Below are positions 51,254 through 59,080 of a stretch of 64,000 nucleotides of DNA, one piece after another. The stretch comes from Frigidibacter sp037095735 (GTDB lineage: Bacteria > Pseudomonadota > Alphaproteobacteria > Rhodobacterales > Rhodobacteraceae): assembly GCF_037095735.1 (NCBI RefSeq), contig NZ_JBAWKD010000001.1:124001-188000 (forward strand), read 5' to 3'. Every line of letters begins with the position of its first letter. Positions within the stretch are counted from its first letter, which is position 1. Under the pieces are notes generated by a model, which was given only the letters and a program-made list of their open reading frames with translations, was not told where the DNA came from and did no database searches. Both the position numbers and the translations under genes were made by a program.

Positions 51254-52933
51254 ATGCCCTACAGATCGCCGGTCGCCGAGTTCGGTTTCATCTTCGAGCA
51301 TGTCGTGCCGCTGGCGCCGCTGGCCGCGACCGAGCGCTTCGCCGAGGCCGAGCCCGAGACGGTGGCGGGGATCCTCGCCGAGGCCGGCAAGATGTGCGAC
51401 GCGGTGCTGGCGCCCCTGCAGCGCAATGGCGACCAGACCCCGGCGCGGCTGGAGAACGGCGTGCTGCGCAGCTCTCCGGGCTATGACCGGGGCTATGCCG
51501 CGATCGCCGAGGGCGGCTGGATCGGGCTGACCGCCGACCCCGAGCATGGCGGCATGGGCCTGCCGCAGCTGGTGAACATGGCCGTCAACGACATGATGTC
51601 GGGCGCCTGTCTTGCGCTGCAGCTGAAACCCCTGCTGAGCCAGGGCCAGATCGAGGCGCTGGAGCATCACGCCAGCGACGAGATCCGCGCGCTCTACCTG
51701 CCGAAGCTGATCTCGGGCGAGTGGTCGGGGACGATGAACCTGACCGAGCCGCAGGCGGGATCGGACGTGGGCGCGCTGCGCGCGAAGGCCGAGCCGCGGG
51801 GCAACGGCACCTATGCGGTCACCGGGCAGAAGATCTTCATCAGCTGGGGGGACAGCGACCTCGTGTCGAACGTCTGCCATCTGGTTCTGGCGCGGCTGCC
51901 CGACGGCGCGGCGGGAACCAAGGGGATCAGCCTCTTCATGGTGCCGAAATACCTGCCCGATGCCGAGGGCAACCCGGGCGCGCCGAACAGCCTGAAGGTC
52001 GTCAGCCTCGAGCACAAGATGGGCCTGCACGGCTCGCCCACCTGCGTGATGAGCTTCGAGGGAGCGACCGGCTGGCTGGTCGGCGCCGAGCACAAGGGCA
52101 TGGCCGCGATGTTCACGATGATGAACAACGCCCGGCTCGCGGTCGGCGTGCAGGGGATCGGCGTGGCCGAGGCCGCCTGCCAGAAGGCCACTGAATACGC
52201 CGCCGAGCGCCGGCAGATGGGCCCGATCATCGCCCATGCCGATGTGCGCCGGATGCTGGCGACGATGCGGGCCGAGACCTTCGCCGCACGCTGCATCGCG
52301 CTGGATTGCGCGGCCTCGCTCGACCTCGGGCGGGCCAGCGGCGCGGACGCCGCCGCCGCGCGCGGCGCCCTGCTGACGCCGATCGCGAAAAGCTGGGGGA
52401 CCGAGGTCGGGATCGCGGTCGCAGACATGGGCGTGCAGGTGCATGGCGGCATGGGCTTCATCGAAGAGACCGGCGCCGCGCAGTTCTTCCGCGATGTGCG
52501 CGTCACGGCGATCTACGAGGGCACGAACGGCATTCAGGCGATGGATCTGGTCGGCCGCAAGTTCGCCGATGGCGGCACCGCCGCCCGCGCGCTGATCGCC
52601 GAGATCGCGGCCGATGCCGGGGGCGACGACGCGCTCTCCACCGCGGTCGCCGGCGCGGCGAAGGCGCTGGCCGAGGCGACCGAGGCGCTGCTTGCGCGCC
52701 CGATGCCCGAGCGGTTCGGCGGCGCAGACGCCTATCTGCGTGCCTTCGCGCGCACCTTGGGCGGCTGGTATCACCTGAAGGCCGCGCGCGCCGAGGGCGG
52801 CGAGGGCCCGCGCAGCCGGCTTGCGCGCCATTACGTCGCGCGGCTGCTGCCCGAGGTTCCGTCGGCGCTGGCGGCGGCGCTGACCGATCCTGCGGCGCTC
52901 GAGGCGATCACGCCCGAGGACCTGATGGCGTGA
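51254..52933 (+). CDS. Acyl-CoA dehydrogenase (DmdC/AidB-type)
   Basis: An FAD enzyme for alpha,beta-oxidation of an acyl-CoA, passing electrons to ETF. 559 residues: N-terminal helical domain, middle beta domain (WSGTMNLTEPQAGSDVGALRAKA; GQKIFISWGDSDL), C-terminal domain with the catalytic base E422 in IYEGTNGIQAMDLVGRK and the ACAD C-terminal helical extension (about 445-559). The N-terminus and extension resemble the DMSP-pathway methylmercaptopropionyl-CoA dehydrogenase DmdC family; without dmdA/B/D nearby the substrate stays open. Stop overlaps the next start (GTGA). Confidence 0.9.
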   Translation: MPYRSPVAEFGFIFEHVVPLAPLAATERFAEAEPETVAGILAEAGKMCDAVLAPLQRNGDQTPARLENGVLRSSPGYDRGYAAIAEGGWIGLTADPEHGGMGLPQLVNMAVNDMMSGACLALQLKPLLSQGQIEALEHHASDEIRALYLPKLISGEWSGTMNLTEPQAGSDVGALRAKAEPRGNGTYAVTGQKIFISWGDSDLVSNVCHLVLARLPDGAAGTKGISLFMVPKYLPDAEGNPGAPNSLKVVSLEHKMGLHGSPTCVMSFEGATGWLVGAEHKGMAAMFTMMNNARLAVGVQGIGVAEAACQKATEYAAERRQMGPIIAHADVRRMLATMRAETFAARCIALDCAASLDLGRASGADAAAARGALLTPIAKSWGTEVGIAVADMGVQVHGGMGFIEETGAAQFFRDVRVTAIYEGTNGIQAMDLVGRKFADGGTAARALIAEIAADAGGDDALSTAVAGAAKALAEATEALLARPMPERFGGADAYLRAFARTLGGWYHLKAARAEGGEGPRSRLARHYVARLLPEVPSALAAALTDPAALEAITPEDLMA

Positions 52934-54006
52934 CCCTGCAGGGCATCCGATACCCGTGGCCCGAGCCGCCCGCCCCCGGCACCGCGACCGAGGTCGCGCC
53001 GGGCGTGCTGTGGATGCGCCTGCCGCTGCCGATGCGGCTGGATCACGTCAATTGCTACGCGCTCGACGAGGGCGACGGCTGGACGCTGGTCGACACCGGC
53101 TTCGACACGCCCGAGGCCCGCGCGGTCTGGGAGACGCTTCTGGCCGGGCCGCTGGGCGGGCGACCGGTACGGCGGCTGGTGGTGACGCATTACCATCCCG
53201 ACCACATCGGGCTGGCCGGCTGGTTCATCGCCCGCGGGGCCGAGCTGGTGACCACGCGCACCAGCTGGCTTTTCGCGCGGATGCTCACGCTCGACGTGCA
53301 GGCGGTGCCGGTGGCCGAGACGCTGGCCTTCTGGCACGCCGCGGGCATGCCGGCCGCGATGCTGGACAAGGTGGCGGCAGAGCGGCCCTTCAATTTCGCC
53401 GACCGCGTCACCGCCCTGCCCCCGGGCTACACCCGGATCCGCGAAGGCGGGCGGATCCGCCTAGGCGGCCGCGACTGGGACATCCGCTGCGGCGACGGCC
53501 ATGCGCCCGAGCATGCCACCTTCTGGAGCCGCGACGACGATCTGTTGCTGGGCGGCGACCAGTTGCTGCCGTCGATCTCGGCCAATATCGGCGTCTACGC
53601 GACCGAACCGCTGGCCGACCCGCTGGACGACTGGCTGACCTCCTGCGCGCGTTTCGCGACCGTGGCCGAGGAACGCCACCTGGTGCTGCCCGGCCACAAG
53701 CTGCCCTTCACCGGCCTGCCGCTGCGCCTGCGCCAGATGGTCGAGAACCACGAGGGCGCGCTGGATCGCCTGCGCCCGCACCTGGCCGAGCCGCGCACCG
53801 CGGGCGCGTGCATGGTGCCGATCTTCAAGCGCGAGATCGGCGGGGCCGAATACCGGATGGCGCTGGTCGAGGCGGTCGCGCATCTGAACTACCTGCTGCA
53901 CCGGGGCGAGATCCTGCGCGAAACCGGCGCGGACGGGCGCTGGCTGTGGCGTATCGGCCAGCCGGTCGCAGATGCGGCTTTGGGCGCGGATGACAGCGTT
54001 GCCTGA
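52930..54006 (+). CDS. MBL-fold metallo-hydrolase
   Basis: 358 residues beginning with a GTG inside the preceding stop codon. Metallo-beta-lactamase fold: H87xH89xD91-H92 in THYHPDHIGLAGWF for metal binding, GHAPEHATFWSRDDDLLLGGDQLLP with the second His/Asp pair and LPGHKLPF near the end. Close relatives beside acyl-CoA dehydrogenases may hydrolyse acyl-thioesters or aryl esters; substrate is unknown. Translation coupling suggests action in the same pathway as the dehydrogenase. Confidence 0.87.
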   Translation: MTLQGIRYPWPEPPAPGTATEVAPGVLWMRLPLPMRLDHVNCYALDEGDGWTLVDTGFDTPEARAVWETLLAGPLGGRPVRRLVVTHYHPDHIGLAGWFIARGAELVTTRTSWLFARMLTLDVQAVPVAETLAFWHAAGMPAAMLDKVAAERPFNFADRVTALPPGYTRIREGGRIRLGGRDWDIRCGDGHAPEHATFWSRDDDLLLGGDQLLPSISANIGVYATEPLADPLDDWLTSCARFATVAEERHLVLPGHKLPFTGLPLRLRQMVENHEGALDRLRPHLAEPRTAGACMVPIFKREIGGAEYRMALVEAVAHLNYLLHRGEILRETGADGRWLWRIGQPVADAALGADDSVA

Positions 54007-54049
54007 ATCGGTTATCGATCAGGCAGGGAAGAGACACGAGGAGCACCCA

Positions 54050-54184
54050 ATGGCCGAGCATCACCCCGGCAGCATGGATATCACCACCCAGGAAAAGACC
54101 TTCGCCGGCTTCATCCGGTTCGTCACCTGGAGCTGCGTCCTGATCGTTCTGTTCCTGGTGTTCCTCGCCCTCGTGAACGGCTGA
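54050..54184 (+). CDS. aa3-type cytochrome c oxidase subunit IV
   Basis: A 44-residue single-span microprotein (MAEHHPGSMDITTQEKTF, then the helix VTWSCVLIVLFLVFLALV). This is the COX_aa3_bact subunit IV family, a small accessory subunit of the aa3 cytochrome oxidase in the inner membrane. GAGGAG precedes the ATG. It is not beside the other oxidase genes, as is usual for this subunit. Confidence 0.88.
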   Translation: MAEHHPGSMDITTQEKTFAGFIRFVTWSCVLIVLFLVFLALVNG

Positions 54185-54245
54185 CACCCCTCCCCCAAGG
54201 CTTACTCCCCCCGCCTGGCGGAGCCTGCGAACGGATCCTCTCGAC

Positions 54246-54920
54246 ATGCGAAAGTTCCTGCTGGCAGCGGCGCTGCCGCTGCTGCTTGCGGCCTGTGGCG
54301 CCGACAACAAATGGGCCAGCGATGCCGATGTCGCGCGCTTCGCCTACCGCAGCCCAGAGCCGCCCTCGATCACGCTTTACACCGCGATCAACAACCGTTC
54401 GGGCGAGGGCGGGCATTCCGCCCTGCTGATCAACGGCTCGGAAACCCTGATCTGGGACCCGGCCGGGACCTGGTGGAACCGCTCGGCGCCGGAACGGCAC
54501 GACGTGATCCACGGCGTCACGCCGACGCTGCTGAGCTATTACATCGACTACCACGCCCGCGAGACCTATCACGTGGTCGAGCAGAAGATCTTCGTCTCGC
54601 CGCAGGTGGCCGAGCTTGCGCTGGCCAAGGTCAAGGCAAACGGCGCGGTCAACAAGGCGATGTGCGCCAGCTCGACCAGCTCGATCCTGGAAACGCTGCC
54701 GGGCTTCCAGTCGGTGGGCCACACCTGGTTCCCGGCACGGCTGATGCGCGCCTATGCCAAGCTGCCCGGCGTGCAGACCCGGCGCTATTTCGACAATGAC
54801 AGCGACGACAATTCGAACAAGCTGACCGCGCAGGACGGCACCAACGTGGTGGCGACCAATGTGACGCTCGACGGCTCGATGCCTCCGGCGCCGGCGGGCT
54901 ATCCCGATCCGCTGAAGTGA
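54246..54920 (+). CDS. Lipoprotein, possible permuted papain-like (LRAT/NlpC-type) fold
   Basis: 224 residues with a clear lipoprotein signal, lipobox LLAAC with C17. Downstream, GEGGHSALLINGS carries H57 and NKAMCASSTSSILETLPG carries C140, in His-then-Cys order as in circularly permuted papain-fold peptidases and LRAT-like hydrolases; the strand LIWDPAGTWW and HTWFPARLM also fit that family. The order and hydrophobic pattern suggest an envelope hydrolase, but I cannot name it. Ends at a terminator shared with the opposite-strand azlD. Confidence 0.65.
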   Translation: MRKFLLAAALPLLLAACGADNKWASDADVARFAYRSPEPPSITLYTAINNRSGEGGHSALLINGSETLIWDPAGTWWNRSAPERHDVIHGVTPTLLSYYIDYHARETYHVVEQKIFVSPQVAELALAKVKANGAVNKAMCASSTSSILETLPGFQSVGHTWFPARLMRAYAKLPGVQTRRYFDNDSDDNSNKLTAQDGTNVVATNVTLDGSMPPAPAGYPDPLK

Positions 54921-54940
54921 CGGCGACAACAATCCGGGCG

Positions 54941-54965
54941 CGGGCGGGGATTTCCCCGCCCGTTT
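54941..54965. terminator. Bidirectional terminator between the lipoprotein and azlD
   Basis: CGGGCGGGG with CCCCGCCCG around ATTT, followed by TTTCC; positioned between two convergent gene ends. Confidence 0.7.
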
Positions 54966-54974
54966 CCGTTCCGC

Positions 54975-55301
54975 TCAGCCGATGAGCCAGAGCCCGAGGT
55001 AGAGCGCCCCCATCCCCCCGAGGATGGTCCAGAGCGCATTGCCGCGGTTCAGCATCCCCACCGCCACCGTCGCGGCCGCGGCGATCAGCCGGGCGGGATC
55101 GGGCTGGCCGCCGGTCGCGGCCGGCCAGACCACCATCGGCACGACCAGTGCCGGCAGCACGGCCACGGCGGTGTAGCGCAGATGGCGCAGCGCCCAGGCC
55201 GGCAGCTGCCGCCCGCCCACCAGCCCCAGGAACGAGTAGCGCAGCAGGAAGGTGCCGATCCCCAGCGCGATGGTGATGCCCCAGACGGTCAGGTCGCTCA
55301 T
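54975..55301 (-). CDS. Branched-chain amino-acid permease small subunit (AzlD family)
   Basis: 108 residues, four hydrophobic segments: GITIALGIGTFLLRYSF near the start, LPAWALRHLRYTAVAVLPALVVPM, and a C-terminal NALWTILGGMGALYLGLWL. Together with AzlC it forms an exporter of branched-chain or related amino acids. Start at 55301 overlaps the end of the AzlC gene by four bases (ATGA). A longer single frame joining both genes is a shadow. Confidence 0.9.
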   Translation of the reverse strand: MSDLTVWGITIALGIGTFLLRYSFLGLVGGRQLPAWALRHLRYTAVAVLPALVVPMVVWPAATGGQPDPARLIAAAATVAVGMLNRGNALWTILGGMGALYLGLWLIG

Positions 55302-56023
55302 CTGCGGATCTCCGGGGCTTGCAGGCGCGCCATGCGACGCTCGGTCTCGGCGCCGGCGATCATGCCGGCGATGGCGGCCGGGAACAGGCCCGCGTTGTGC
55401 GGCATCCAGGCGCAGAGCAGCGCCACGGTGATCGCGACGAAGGCCGCGACCAGATGCGGCAGCGAGCGCAGCATCGGCGCGATCATCGCAAGGAAGGTGA
55501 CCGGCACTGCGAAGTCGATGGCGAAGCCCGCCGGGATCGCCTGCCCGAACAGCGCGCCCACCAGCGTCATCACGATCCAGATCGGGCAGATCGCGGTGGC
55601 CGAGCCGAAGAAGTAGCCGACCTTTTCGGGCACCGGGCGGGCGGGGCGGCGCTGGTATTCCTGCGCGGCCAGCGCGTAGCACTGGTCGACCATGACGTAG
55701 GAGATCACCGCCCGCTGCCAGATCTTCGCCTTGCCCAGATCGGGGGTCAGGGCCGCGGAATACATCGCCATCCGCAGGTTCACCGCCAGCGCGGTGATGA
55801 TGATGATCAGCGCAGGGGCGTGTTCGGCCATCATCTGCACGGCGGCGAATTGCGAGGCCCCGGCGATCACCAGGATCGACATGCCCATCGTCTGCGGCAG
55901 GTCGAGCCCCGCCTCCATCGACACCACGCCGAAGAGCAGTGCGAAGGGCACGATGGTGAGCACATAGGGCAGGCTTTCGCGGAAGCCCTGCCAGAAGGCG
56001 GATCGGGGAACGGCGGTGGACAT
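55298..56023 (-). CDS. Branched-chain amino-acid permease large subunit (AzlC family)
   Basis: 241 residues, about eight helices; signature LPYVLTIVPFALLFGVVSMEAGLDLPQTMGMS with ASQFAAVQMM, and NLRMAMYSAALTPDL. The AzlC/AzlD pair exports azaleucine and branched-chain amino acids in Bacillus. First gene of the azlCD operon; the short spacer to the divergent mobA gene (about 70 bases) is GC-rich without a clear promoter. Confidence 0.92.
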   Translation of the reverse strand: MSTAVPRSAFWQGFRESLPYVLTIVPFALLFGVVSMEAGLDLPQTMGMSILVIAGASQFAAVQMMAEHAPALIIIITALAVNLRMAMYSAALTPDLGKAKIWQRAVISYVMVDQCYALAAQEYQRRPARPVPEKVGYFFGSATAICPIWIVMTLVGALFGQAIPAGFAIDFAVPVTFLAMIAPMLRSLPHLVAAFVAITVALLCAWMPHNAGLFPAAIAGMIAGAETERRMARLQAPEIRR

Positions 56024-56094
56024 GGGGACTCTGGACGGGGATGCGGGGGCGACTTAGTCATCTGCAGAGGACGGCGGCAAGGGGCGAAGCGGCG

Positions 56095-56739
56095 ATGAGC
56101 GACGGATTCGTGGCGTCAGACGGTGGCAAGCGGGCCGCGCCCTGCCCCGCGACCACCGCGGTGCTGATCCTTGCCGGGGGCCAGTCGCGCCGCATGGGGC
56201 GCGACAAGGCGCTGGTCCCGCTGGGCGGCGAACCCCTGCTTGCACGTCTGCATGCGCAGGCTGCGGCGCTGCTGCCGGGCGCGCCGGTCGCGGTGTCGTG
56301 GAACGGCGGCGCGCTGCCGGCGGAGCTCGGGGCAACCGTGTTGGCCGATCGCGTGCCCGGGCAGGCGGGGCCACTGGCCGGGCTGCAGGCCGGGCTGGAC
56401 TGGGCCGATGGGATCGGTCGCGACTGGCTGCTGAGCCTGCCGGTCGACACGCCCTTCCTTCCGGCCGATCTTTTCCAGCGGCTGGCAGAGCGCGCCGGCC
56501 CGACACCGGCCATCGCGCGGGCCGGCGACCGGCTTCACCCCGCGGTCGGGCTTTGGCCCTGCGGGCTGGGCGCGCCGCTGGCGGCGGCGCTGGCCGCGGG
56601 CGAGCGGCGGGTGGCGGGCTGGGCGCTGTCGGCGGACGCGCAGGTGGTGGATTTCCCCGAGGCCGCCGCCTTCGCCAACCTGAACACGCCCGAGGATCTG
56701 GCCGCGGCGGAACGTAGTCTGGCCGAGGGGGCGCGATGA
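56095..56739 (+). CDS. mobA: Molybdenum cofactor guanylyltransferase
   Basis: Couples GMP to molybdopterin to give the MGD form of the cofactor used by DMSO-reductase-family enzymes. 214 residues: nucleotide-binding loop LILAGGQSRRMGRDKALVPLGG, the LADRVPGQAGPLAGLQAGLDWA segment and the LSLPVDTPFLP aspartate for Mg2+. The 56095 start leaves a short extra N-terminal extension (about 20 residues) before the domain; a later start is possible. Stop overlaps the GNAT start. Confidence 0.92.
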   Translation: MSDGFVASDGGKRAAPCPATTAVLILAGGQSRRMGRDKALVPLGGEPLLARLHAQAAALLPGAPVAVSWNGGALPAELGATVLADRVPGQAGPLAGLQAGLDWADGIGRDWLLSLPVDTPFLPADLFQRLAERAGPTPAIARAGDRLHPAVGLWPCGLGAPLAAALAAGERRVAGWALSADAQVVDFPEAAAFANLNTPEDLAAAERSLAEGAR

Positions 56740-57320
56740 TCCGGCAGGTGACTCTTGGCTTCGAAGAGCACCGCCGCGCCGAGGCCGCCGCGCTCTATTG
56801 GCAGGCCTTCGGGGGCAAGCTCGGCCGGGTGATGGCACCCGAGGCGCGCGCGCTGGCCTATATCGCGCGGGTGATGCGCCCCGACCACGCGATCGCGGCA
56901 CGGGGCGAGCGGGGCGAGATCCTCGGCCTCGTCGGCTTCCGCAGCCCCGCGGGCAGCTTCGTCGAGGGCGGGCCTGCGGATCTGCGCGCGGTCTACGGGC
57001 GCATCGGCGGCAGCCTGCGCGCGGGTGCGCTGGCGCTGATGACGCGCGACACCGACAACCGCCGCTTCCTCGTGGACGGCTTCTGCGTGCGCGGCGACCG
57101 GCGCGGCAGCGGCATCGGTCACGAACTGATCGCCGCCCTTTGCGCCGAGGCGCGCAAGCGCGGTTATGCCGAGGTGAGGCTCGACGTGATCGGCGAGAAC
57201 ATCCGCGCCCGCGCGCTGTATGAGCGCGAGGGCTTCCGCACCGCGGGCGTCAGCCGCAGCCGGCTGTCGGGCCTGCTTTTCGGCTTCGATCAGGTAATGA
57301 CGATGACGCGGCCGGTCTGA
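56736..57320 (+). CDS. GNAT-family N-acetyltransferase
   Basis: 194 residues; the acetyl-CoA loop is VDGFCVRGDRRGSGIGHELIAALC (R-x-x-G-x-G at RRGSGIG), with RGYAEVRLDVIGENIRARALYEREGFRTAG as the C-terminal beta5-alpha4-beta6 part. Substrate unknown. Starts in the mobA stop (ATGA), so likely co-expressed with molybdopterin guanylyltransferase. Confidence 0.85.
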   Translation: MIRQVTLGFEEHRRAEAAALYWQAFGGKLGRVMAPEARALAYIARVMRPDHAIAARGERGEILGLVGFRSPAGSFVEGGPADLRAVYGRIGGSLRAGALALMTRDTDNRRFLVDGFCVRGDRRGSGIGHELIAALCAEARKRGYAEVRLDVIGENIRARALYEREGFRTAGVSRSRLSGLLFGFDQVMTMTRPV

Positions 57321-57328
57321 GCGCGGGG

Positions 57329-58345
57329 TCAGTCGAAGGTCCCGGCGACGCGGCCCAGCAGCATGAAGGCGCGGGCGGTGCGGGTTTCGGCCAGATCCGA
57401 CATCTCCTGATCCGACGCGGTCTTCTCGAAATCCTGCACCGAACGGTCGAACTGGCGCAGGAAATGGTGCGAGGCATCGCGGAAGATCGTGTCGGTGCGC
57501 ATCCGGCCCGCGGTCAGCGCGAGGCTCGAACGGTCGCGCACGCCGCCCAGCGCGGCGATCCCGCGGCCGCGTTCGCCCTGCGCGAAGCGGCGCCAGACCT
57601 CGGGGCGGGCCCGGTCGGGGCTGAGGTCGTCCATGAAGATGCCGTCCTGCGACAGAAGCGTCAGCACGTCCTGCGCGGCGCGGATCAGCTTGGCCATCGT
57701 CCGGTCGCCCAGCGCGCGGCGCAGCGCCTTGAAGCCTTCGACGTCATCGGGCGAATCGGGGAAGTTCAGCGCGGTGATGAAATCCGCGGTCGAGACCGGC
57801 GGCTGCAGATCCTCGGCCGGGGTGCCGAGCGCGAGCCGCGGCTGTTCCTCGGCCGGGCGGGCGCGGGGCGGCGCGGGCGGCGGCGGCGCGGCCGGGGCCG
57901 CCGGCTCTCGCCTTGTCTGGAAGGTGGCGATCTGGCCTTCGGTCCGCTTCTGCGCGGCCTCAATCTCGGTGATCCGGGTCTCGACCGCCGGGCGCGCGGC
58001 CGAGGCCTGAACCTGGCTCATCCACGCCATGCGCATCGCCTCGATCGAGCCCTGCAGCCGCTGCGCCTCGCCGCGCATCTCGCGCGCCGTCCGCGCGGTC
58101 AGCGCGGCGATCCAGATCATCGCGATCGGCAGCACCACCGCGACCAGCCCCAGCCCGATCCCCAGCCCGGTCCCGCCGGCATCGGTGGTCAGGAAGACCC
58201 CGGCCACGACCGCCAGCCACAGGACGCTCAGCCCCGCGGCCAGCATCTCGGTCCCGGCGAAGCGCGGGCGCGGCTCGGCCATCCCCGCGAAGGGTTCGCT
58301 CGCCACGGGGGCGACCGGCGTGCTGTCCTGTCCAGGCTGCACCAT
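57329..58345 (-). CDS. Membrane protein with coiled-coil and C-terminal helical domain, unknown function
   Basis: 338 residues. Two adjacent membrane helices (about residues 34-53 and 59-80; AAGLSVLWLAVVAGVFL, GIGLGLVAVVLPIAMIWIAAL), then a coiled coil (about 85-135), a Pro/Ala-rich linker (about 145-175) and a C-terminal helical domain containing NFPDSPDDVEGFKALRRALGDRTMAKLIRAAQDVL. I do not recognise the family; it appears conserved and intact. Start chosen at 58345 where the predicted protein begins MVQPGQD, as upstream residues are low-complexity. It is adjacent to greA on the same strand, 14 bases apart. Confidence 0.7.
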   Translation of the reverse strand: MVQPGQDSTPVAPVASEPFAGMAEPRPRFAGTEMLAAGLSVLWLAVVAGVFLTTDAGGTGLGIGLGLVAVVLPIAMIWIAALTARTAREMRGEAQRLQGSIEAMRMAWMSQVQASAARPAVETRITEIEAAQKRTEGQIATFQTRREPAAPAAPPPPAPPRARPAEEQPRLALGTPAEDLQPPVSTADFITALNFPDSPDDVEGFKALRRALGDRTMAKLIRAAQDVLTLLSQDGIFMDDLSPDRARPEVWRRFAQGERGRGIAALGGVRDRSSLALTAGRMRTDTIFRDASHHFLRQFDRSVQDFEKTASDQEMSDLAETRTARAFMLLGRVAGTFD

Positions 58346-58358
58346 CGCGGACCCGTTC

Positions 58359-58829
58359 TCAGACGAACTTGATGCTGAGCACTTCGTAGCTCTTGCCGCC
58401 GCCCGGGGTATGGACCTCGACGCTGTCGCCCTCGTCCTTGCCGATGAGCGCGCGCGCAAGCGGCGAGCGGATGTTCAGAAGGCCGCGTTCCAGATCGGCC
58501 TCGGCCTCGCCGACGATCTGATAGGTGCGCTCTTCCTCGGTGTCCTCGTCGACCAGCGTCACGGTCGCGCCGAACTTCACCGAGCCCGACATCTTCGTGG
58601 GGTCGATGATCTCGGACCGGCCCAGAACCGATTCGAGTTCCTTGATCCGGCCCTCGATGAAGCTCTGCTTTTCACGCGCGGCGTGGTATTCGGCGTTCTC
58701 CGAAAGGTCGCCATGCGCGCGCGCCTCGGCGATCGCGCGGATCACCTCGGGGCGCTCGACCGACTTCAGGTTGCGCAGTTCGTCATCGAGCAGGGTGTAG
58801 CCTGCGCGGGTCATCGGTATCTTTTCCAT
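58359..58829 (-). CDS. greA: Transcription elongation factor GreA
   Basis: Stimulates cleavage of backtracked RNA by RNA polymerase. 156 residues: N-terminal antiparallel coiled coil with the acidic tip DLSENAEYHAAREKQSFIEGRI, and a C-terminal FKBP-like domain (ATVTLVDEDTEEERTYQIVGE; SPLARALIGKDEGDSVEV). Start at 58829 gives the standard MEKIPMTRAGY N-terminus. Divergent from the ETF-QO gene across 250 bases that contain a promoter and a palindrome but no gene. Confidence 0.96.
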   Translation of the reverse strand: MEKIPMTRAGYTLLDDELRNLKSVERPEVIRAIAEARAHGDLSENAEYHAAREKQSFIEGRIKELESVLGRSEIIDPTKMSGSVKFGATVTLVDEDTEEERTYQIVGEAEADLERGLLNIRSPLARALIGKDEGDSVEVHTPGGGKSYEVLSIKFV

Positions 58830-58996
58830 CGTCACCGTCTCTTGGACAGGGAAACCGCACCGGCCCGCGGACCATCGGGACCGCAGGCTGGCACGGGCGT
58901 TTGTCCACCTATAGCCGCGCAGGAGGGCGCAAGGCAACCGGGCCACAATCCTTGGTCCGAGGTGACATCTGTCGTTCCCTGCACGCAAACGCCGCG

Positions 58997-59032
58997 TCCG
59001 TGCGATTGCACGGTGGGGCCTGCTGGTTTAAC
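58997..59032 (+). promoter_or_regulatory. Predicted ETF-QO promoter overlapping an inverted repeat
   Basis: CCGTGC-GATT-GCACGG (58997-59012) is a perfect 6-base-arm inverted repeat. A -35-like TTGCAC (59005-59010) lies in it, 16 bases before TTAACT (59027-59032). The repeat could be the operator of a fatty-acid or branched-chain regulator. Confidence 0.4.
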
Positions 59033-59080
59033 TGTGCCACGACATAAAATTGCCAGCAGACGCACGCACGGGGAGCAGAC

